Shown in pieces: positions 7,782 through 11,667 of a stretch of DNA of 11,667 nt. The stretch lies in assembly GCA_019421015.1 (NCBI GenBank), contig JAHZGC010000043.1, positions 1 through 11,667 on the forward strand, given 5' to 3'. The stretch comes from Coriobacteriaceae bacterium (lineage in GTDB: Bacteria; Actinomycetota; Coriobacteriia; Coriobacteriales; UMGS124). How positions within the stretch are numbered: the stretch's first letter is position 1; each line of letters begins with the position of its first letter. Under the pieces are notes generated by a model that was not told where the DNA came from, ran no database searches, and saw nothing but the letters and a program-made list of their open reading frames with translations. The position numbers were made by a program, and so were the translations under genes.

Positions 7782-8495
7782 ATGCTAAAGGCCATGATCG
7801 TAGACGACGAGGCGCCGGCCCGTTCCGAGCTCAAGTTCCTGCTCGAGGAGATCGGCGATGTAGAGGTGGCTGTCGAGGCTGACAACGTGCGCAAGGCCAT
7901 CGAGAGCCTCAAGGAGCATCGCGTCGACGTTATGTTCCTCGACATCAACATGCCCGGCGTGAACGGCATGCAGTTCGCGGAGGCGCTGAGCAAGCTCAAA
8001 AACCCGCCCGCCGTGGTGTTCGTGACGGCCTACAGCGAGTACGGCGCCGATGCCTTCGGTGTGAATGCTGTCGACTACCTGCTCAAGCCCGTTGAGACCG
8101 ATCGCCTCAAGCAGGCTATCGACAAGGTTTACGGCCAAGTCGGCCAGGTTACCAAAAAGGCCACGACCGAGCGCATCCCCGTGGAGAAGGGCGGCAAGAA
8201 GGTCCTCGTCCCCACCGACAAGATCCGCTACATCATGGCCAAGGACGACTACTCCTGCCTTTACACCGACGACGACCACTATCTTTCGACCATCAGCCTC
8301 GCCCAGCTCGAGGTCCGTCTGGCCGATGCCAACTTCTTCCGGGTGCACCGTCGCTACATCGTGAACCTCTCCCACGTGAGCGAGGTCGAGAGCGTGCCCG
8401 GCGGTACCCTGCTGCTCACCATGCGTGACGACGGCGAGAAGATCCCCGTGTCCCGCCGTCGCGTGGCCCCGCTCAAGAAGGTCCTCAAGCTGTAG
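7782..8495 (+). CDS. LytTR-family response regulator
   Basis: A 237-residue DNA-binding response regulator, the partner of the kinase encoded just upstream. The receiver domain (1-118) has the acidic pocket D8-D9, phosphoacceptor D54 in VDVMFLDINMPG, T82 and K102 (LKPVE). The C-terminal domain (about 133-237) is LytTR type: RIPVEKGGKKVLVPTDKIRYIMA opens it. The signature FFRVHRRYIVNLSHVSEVE and the closing KIPVSRRRVAPLKKVL follow. ATG 7782 is preferred over the in-frame GTG at 7773, because AAAGGGAG (7766-7773) sits at correct spacing for the ATG and overlaps the GTG. The gap to the kinase is 110 bases, long for an operon. A phosphodiesterase gene follows closely. Target genes cannot be read from the window. 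Confidence 0.96.
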   Translation: MLKAMIVDDEAPARSELKFLLEEIGDVEVAVEADNVRKAIESLKEHRVDVMFLDINMPGVNGMQFAEALSKLKNPPAVVFVTAYSEYGADAFGVNAVDYLLKPVETDRLKQAIDKVYGQVGQVTKKATTERIPVEKGGKKVLVPTDKIRYIMAKDDYSCLYTDDDHYLSTISLAQLEVRLADANFFRVHRRYIVNLSHVSEVESVPGGTLLLTMRDDGEKIPVSRRRVAPLKKVLKL

Positions 8496-8531
8496 AGTCA
8501 GGCTGTAGGAGAGATGGGGGAGAAGCCCTCG

Positions 8532-9041
8532 ATGCTCAATGCGGTGGACTTTGAGGCAATTCAACCGAACGCCCAGGGCCAGGTGGTCGTGGGCGTTCTT
8601 TCTGACACCCACGGAAAGCTCTCGTCCGAAGCGTTCCGCACCCTTGCCGCCATGGACCCCCAGCTCATCGTGCATGCCGGCGACATCTGCGGCGACGACA
8701 TCCTGCCCCGCCTTGAGATGCTGGCCCCTGTGGTGGCGGTCCTCGGCAACAACGACTACGCCGGCGAGTACGGCCGCGAGGTGCGTGGGCGTGCCGAGTT
8801 CGACGTGCTCGGCGTGAGCTTTACGGTGACCCACATTCCAAGCCGCCTGGGCATACCTACGAGCCGCCTTGCCATTGTGGGCCACACCCACGTGCCGAAG
8901 ATTGAGTGGAGAGGCGCCACCACCGTCGTGAACCCGGGCAGCGTCAGCCGGCCGCGTAGTGCCGAGGGCCCTACGGTTGCCAAGATCGTCCTCGAGCCCA
9001 ACTACGTCCGTCAGACGCAGATCGTGCCGGTCGAAGGGTAA
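8532..9041 (+). CDS. YfcE/MJ0936-type metallophosphoesterase
   Basis: A 169-residue, two-metal phosphodiesterase of the compact YfcE/MJ0936 family; characterised members cleave phosphodiesters in vitro, while the natural substrate is usually unknown. The metal-binding motifs occur in order: SDTHG (24-28), GDICGD (50-55), GNND (72-75), TH (100-101), GHTHVPK (117-123) and NPGS (134-137). GNND replaces the commoner GNCD/GNHD, but the metal-bridging Asn and the general-acid region are kept. I prefer ATG 8532, served by GGGGGAG (8516-8522) with 9-base spacing. The upstream in-frame ATG 8514 has AGGAGA only one base away and would add six residues, so it remains an alternative. It follows the response regulator closely and is probably its operon partner. 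Any link to nucleotide signalling is speculative. Confidence 0.93.
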   Translation: MLNAVDFEAIQPNAQGQVVVGVLSDTHGKLSSEAFRTLAAMDPQLIVHAGDICGDDILPRLEMLAPVVAVLGNNDYAGEYGREVRGRAEFDVLGVSFTVTHIPSRLGIPTSRLAIVGHTHVPKIEWRGATTVVNPGSVSRPRSAEGPTVAKIVLEPNYVRQTQIVPVEG

Positions 9042-9082
9042 TGAATCGCGACGAACGAGGTGCGCGATACACGGTTTACCAA

Positions 9083-9120
9083 TTGGCTCAAATAAATAGA
9101 AGAGAACCCTTCGGAGCCAA
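9083..9120 (+). promoter_or_regulatory. Stem-loop in the metY upstream region
   Basis: TTGGCTC (9083-9089) and GAGCCAA (9114-9120) form a 7-bp perfect stem around a 24-base A-rich loop, 105 bases before metY. No T-run follows, so it is not a clear terminator. The 184-base gap between the phosphodiesterase and metY is AT-richer than the genes. It has a possible -10 (TATCCT, 9186-9191) without a good -35. I could not fit the region to a SAM or SAH riboswitch. Confidence 0.35.
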
Positions 9121-9225
9121 GTCGTCCGACACCCTAAATTCTTGTGGAGACATGCCCAGGGGGTCAAGGCGTAACTGCCGCGCCGTATCCTATAGCACGC
9201 AACCGATTCTGAAAGGACCACGCCC

Positions 9226-10503
9226 ATGAACATCGAGACCGCCTGTCTCCACGCCGGTTACCAGCCCGGCAACGGCGAGCCCTGCGCCCTGCCCATCTAC
9301 CAGAGCACCACCTACAACTACGACTCTACCGAGCAGGTCGCCGGCCTGTTCGACCTCACCGTCGAGGGCCATATGTACTCGCGCATCTCGAATCCCACGG
9401 TCGACGCCGTGGAGCAGAAGCTTGCTGCCCTCGAAGGCGGCGTGGGGGCCCTGTGCACTACGAGCGGTCAGAGTGCCACATTCATCTCGCTGCTCAACAT
9501 CCTCGAAGCGGGCGACCATGTGGTGAGTTCCTCCACCATCTACGGCGGCACGGTCAACCTCTTTTCGATTACTTTCAAGAAGTTCGGCGTCGACGTAAGC
9601 TATGTGGACCCCGATGCCAGCGAAGAGGAGATTGCTGCCGCCTTCCGTCCTAACACCAAGGCCGTCTTTGGCGAGACCATGGCCAACCCCGCCATGAACG
9701 TGCTCGATATCGAGAAGTTTGCCCGTGTTGCCCACAGCCACGGTGTGCCGCTCGTCGTGGACAACACCTTTGGCACCCCCTATCTCTGCCGTCCTTTCGA
9801 ATGGGGGGCCGACGTCGTGGTGCACTCCACGACCAAGTACCTCGACGGCCACGCCCAGACCGTCGGCGGCGTGATCATCGACTCGGGTAAGTTCAACTGG
9901 AGTGCCAATGCCGAGCGTTTTCCGGGCCTCACCACGCCCGATTCCAGCTACCACGGCATCGTTTACACCGAGCAGTTCGGCGATGCCGCCTACATCACCA
10001 AGGCCCGCGTGCAGCTTATGCGCGACCTGGGCTGCTATCCCCAGGCACTCACGGCGTTCCTGCTCAACATGGGCATAGAGACGCTGCCTGTTCGCATGGA
10101 CCGCATCTGCGCCAATGGCCAGAAGGTGGCTGAGTACCTGGCCTCTCGTCCCGACATCGCCCAGGTCAACTATCCCGGGCTGCCCGGCGACCCCTATCAT
10201 GGGCTGGCCCAGAAGTATTTGCCCAAGGGTTGTTCCGGCGTCATCGCGATCGAGATCCCCGGCGGCCGTGAGCGCGCGGCGGCCTTCATCGACCACCTCA
10301 AGCTCATCCGCTGCGAGGTCCACGTGGCCGACATCTGCACCTGTGTGCTGCACCCTGCCAGCTCCACCCACCGCCAACTCACCGACGAGCAGCTGGTTGC
10401 CTGCGGTATCAAGCCCGGCATGGTGCGCGTCTCCTGCGGTCTCGAGAACGTCGACGACATCATCGCCGACCTTGCCCAGGCCCTCGACGCCATCTCCGAG
10501 TAG
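9226..10503 (+). CDS. metY: O-acetylhomoserine sulfhydrylase (MetY-type, PLP-dependent)
   Basis: A 425-residue cytoplasmic enzyme of the Cys/Met-metabolism PLP family. It most likely converts O-acetylhomoserine and sulfide to homocysteine (or, with methanethiol, methionine). Family marks include the N-terminal ETACLHAGYQP, the tetramer-type YSRISNPTVDAVEQKLAALEGG (51-72), TSGQSA (79-84) and VVDNTFGTPYL (177-187) with PLP-contacting D179. VVHSTTKYLDGH (198-209) contains Schiff-base lysine K204, and LHPASSTHRQL (375-385) closes the set. The length near 425 and the large insertion after K204 favour MetY over the shorter cystathionine gamma-synthases. The protein has 12 cysteines, including CTC at 371-373, where relatives usually have other residues. 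ATG 9226 is served by GAAAGGA (9211-9217). A terminator follows, then metA, which should make its substrate. Confidence 0.94.
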   Translation: MNIETACLHAGYQPGNGEPCALPIYQSTTYNYDSTEQVAGLFDLTVEGHMYSRISNPTVDAVEQKLAALEGGVGALCTTSGQSATFISLLNILEAGDHVVSSSTIYGGTVNLFSITFKKFGVDVSYVDPDASEEEIAAAFRPNTKAVFGETMANPAMNVLDIEKFARVAHSHGVPLVVDNTFGTPYLCRPFEWGADVVVHSTTKYLDGHAQTVGGVIIDSGKFNWSANAERFPGLTTPDSSYHGIVYTEQFGDAAYITKARVQLMRDLGCYPQALTAFLLNMGIETLPVRMDRICANGQKVAEYLASRPDIAQVNYPGLPGDPYHGLAQKYLPKGCSGVIAIEIPGGRERAAAFIDHLKLIRCEVHVADICTCVLHPASSTHRQLTDEQLVACGIKPGMVRVSCGLENVDDIIADLAQALDAISE

Positions 10504-10541
10504 ACCTATGTGCCATTGCCTCTAAAGTATCTGTTTGAAAA

Positions 10542-10585
10542 GGGTCTCCACGTTCCTAGACCAACGGGCGTGGAGACCCCTTTTT
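10542..10585 (+). terminator. Intrinsic terminator after metY
   Basis: GGGTCTCCACG (10542-10552) pairs over 11 bp with CGTGGAGACCC (10569-10579), followed by C and TTTTT (10581-10585). The stem is preceded by AAAA, which can extend pairing into the T-run and may allow function on both strands. The 16-base loop is long. It separates the metY and metA transcripts. Confidence 0.88.
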
Positions 10586-10635
10586 ATCGATGACGCTGCG
10601 GGTGACCTTCTGCCAAGAGCGCCGGTAGATATGGG

Positions 10636-10662
10636 TTTACACCTATCCTTTCCCTGTATACT
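10636..10662 (+). promoter_or_regulatory. Candidate promoter of metA
   Basis: TTTACA (10636-10641) is a good -35-like hexamer and TATACT (10657-10662) a good -10. The 15-base spacer is shorter than the usual 17. A transcript starting near 10669 would have a leader of about 33 bases, too short for a riboswitch. The location just after the metY terminator fits a separate metA promoter. Confidence 0.5.
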
Positions 10663-10701
10663 GGGGTCTAGGCGATAACCAATTCGGCTAGGAGTTGCTT
10701 G

Positions 10702-11667
10702 ATGCCCATCATCATTCCCGACGGACTGCCAGCAAAAGGCATCCTCGACGACGAACGCACCTTTGCCCTCGAAGAGAACGTGGCCAGCAAGCAGGACATC
10801 CGTCCCCTCAACGTGCTCCTGCTTAACCTCATGCCAAAAAAAATCGAGACTGAGACTCAGATCCTGCGCCTTATCTCTAAATCGCCTTTGCAGGTGAACC
10901 TTGATTTCATGTGTATGAGCACCCATGAGAGCCGCAATACCCCCGCCGACCACCTCATCAAGTTTTACGATACCTTTGACGACCTTAAGGACCGCCGTTA
11001 CGACGGCCTCATTGTTACCGGGGCCCCCGTGGAGCACCTCGATTTTGAGGCGGTGGACTATTGGCCCGAAATGCAGCGCATCCTCGACTGGAGCCGCTCC
11101 CACGTCTACTCGACCCTCTATATATGTTGGGGTGCCCTGGCTGGTCTGTACCACCGTTACGGTATTAACAAGGTTCAGCTTCCTAGCAAGCTTTTTGGTG
11201 TGTTCGCCACTAAGCTCTGTGACGAGTACAACTTCCTTACCAACGGTTTTGACGAGAAATTCCTCATGCCCCACTCCCGTCATGCCGGCATCAACCTCAA
11301 GGAGCTTGCACCTCATATCGGTACAGACCTCCATGTTCTGGGCGACAGCCCTGTTACCGGCCCCAGTATCCTTGCCAGCAACGACCTGCGCGACCTTTAT
11401 GTGACCGGCCATCTTGAATATGGGCGTGAGACCTTGGCCGACGAGTATTATCGCGACCTGGCAGCCGAGAAGCCCATCGAGCTTCCTCGCAACTATTTTC
11501 CCGAGGATGACCCGGGTCAGCGCCCGCTTTTCTCATGGCGTGCCCATGCCAACCTGCTGTATCGCAACTGGCTTGACTACGTCTACCAGATGACCCCCTT
11601 CGATTTGACAGACCTGACCCCCTCCTACCGCGGCTACCGCGCCGAGGAGCGCGTCTGGCTCCCCGGG
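10702..11667 (+). CDS. metA: Homoserine O-acyltransferase, MetA family, probably acetyl-CoA-dependent; 3' end cut
   Basis: MetA acylates the hydroxyl of homoserine, the first committed step of methionine synthesis. I translated 322 codons from ATG 10702 without a stop; the gene runs off the window. AGGAG (10690-10694) is well spaced. Key residues match the family: nucleophile C142 in LYICWGALAGLYH (139-151), and H237 and E239 in VTGHLEYGRE, equivalent to the catalytic H235/E237 of the E. coli enzyme. NLMPKKIETE (42-51) is the conserved N-terminal block. Position 111 is glutamate (TGAPVEHLDFE); studies of MetA proteins link Glu here to acetyl-CoA and Gly to succinyl-CoA. The product should therefore be O-acetylhomoserine, the substrate of neighbouring MetY. 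The frame already extends past the usual length of about 305 residues. Codon choice uses more T-ending codons than metY. Confidence 0.95.
   Translation, partial: MPIIIPDGLPAKGILDDERTFALEENVASKQDIRPLNVLLLNLMPKKIETETQILRLISKSPLQVNLDFMCMSTHESRNTPADHLIKFYDTFDDLKDRRYDGLIVTGAPVEHLDFEAVDYWPEMQRILDWSRSHVYSTLYICWGALAGLYHRYGINKVQLPSKLFGVFATKLCDEYNFLTNGFDEKFLMPHSRHAGINLKELAPHIGTDLHVLGDSPVTGPSILASNDLRDLYVTGHLEYGRETLADEYYRDLAAEKPIELPRNYFPEDDPGQRPLFSWRAHANLLYRNWLDYVYQMTPFDLTDLTPSYRGYRAEERVWLPG

Noticed and set aside
9042..9225. SAM or SAH riboswitch upstream of metY
   Set aside because: I looked for conserved core sequences of known SAM/SAH classes and found none; only one simple 7-bp stem is visible.
7785..9233. 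482-codon minus-strand frame covering the response regulator and phosphodiesterase
   Set aside because: Both + strand genes have complete, ordered family motifs; the opposite frame is compositionally driven and matches nothing.
10522..11412. 296-codon minus-strand frame opposite metA
   Set aside because: The + strand carries MetA with all catalytic residues; the minus frame also runs through the metY terminator.

Overview
The window looks like chromosomal DNA from a high-GC actinobacterium. I favour class Coriobacteriia (a Collinsella/Olsenella-type genome). This is inferred from the strong C/G preference at third codon positions, the AAAGGA-type ribosome binding sites, and the combination of a LytS/LytTR pair with MetY and a MetA-family enzyme. 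No rRNA or other decisive marker is present, so the genus is uncertain. All genes lie on the + strand.

Layout: (1) 1-249 is the end of a tRNA cluster: a 5'-truncated tRNA-Ile(GAT), a 16-bp perfect hairpin, a complete tRNA-Ala(TGC), and a strong intrinsic terminator. (2) 360-1603 holds two proteins of unknown function, one a membrane protein with a degenerate J-domain-like N-terminus and one a small acidic protein. (3) 1726-3579 is the ribosome-associated GTPase TypA/BipA. Two hairpins lie in its leader, and a long terminator with a duplicated 3' arm follows it. (4) 3869-6052 is a GT-A-type glycosyltransferase six bases ahead of a TauE/SafE-family transporter. (5) 6163-8495 is a LytS-like sensor kinase and a LytTR response regulator, followed 18-36 bases later (depending on the start) by a YfcE/MJ0936-type phosphodiesterase. 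(6) 9226-11667 holds methionine synthesis genes: O-acetylhomoserine sulfhydrylase (metY), a terminator, a recognisable promoter, and a MetA-family homoserine acyltransferase that runs off the window end.

How the genes fit together: MetA has glutamate at position 111, the residue associated with acetyl-CoA rather than succinyl-CoA use. It should therefore make O-acetylhomoserine, the substrate of the neighbouring MetY. The two enzymes would convert homoserine plus sulfide to homocysteine, although a terminator and a promoter separate their transcripts. The kinase/regulator pair is a two-component system with an unusual Cys-x2-Cys-x3-Cys cluster at the start of the kinase's GAF-like region.

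I did not find a defence system, mobile element, CRISPR array or clearly new multi-gene system. The most interesting items are the kinase cysteine cluster, the MetA specificity residue and C-terminal extension, the inter-tRNA hairpin, the alternative hairpins after typA, and the HPD-less J-like membrane protein.
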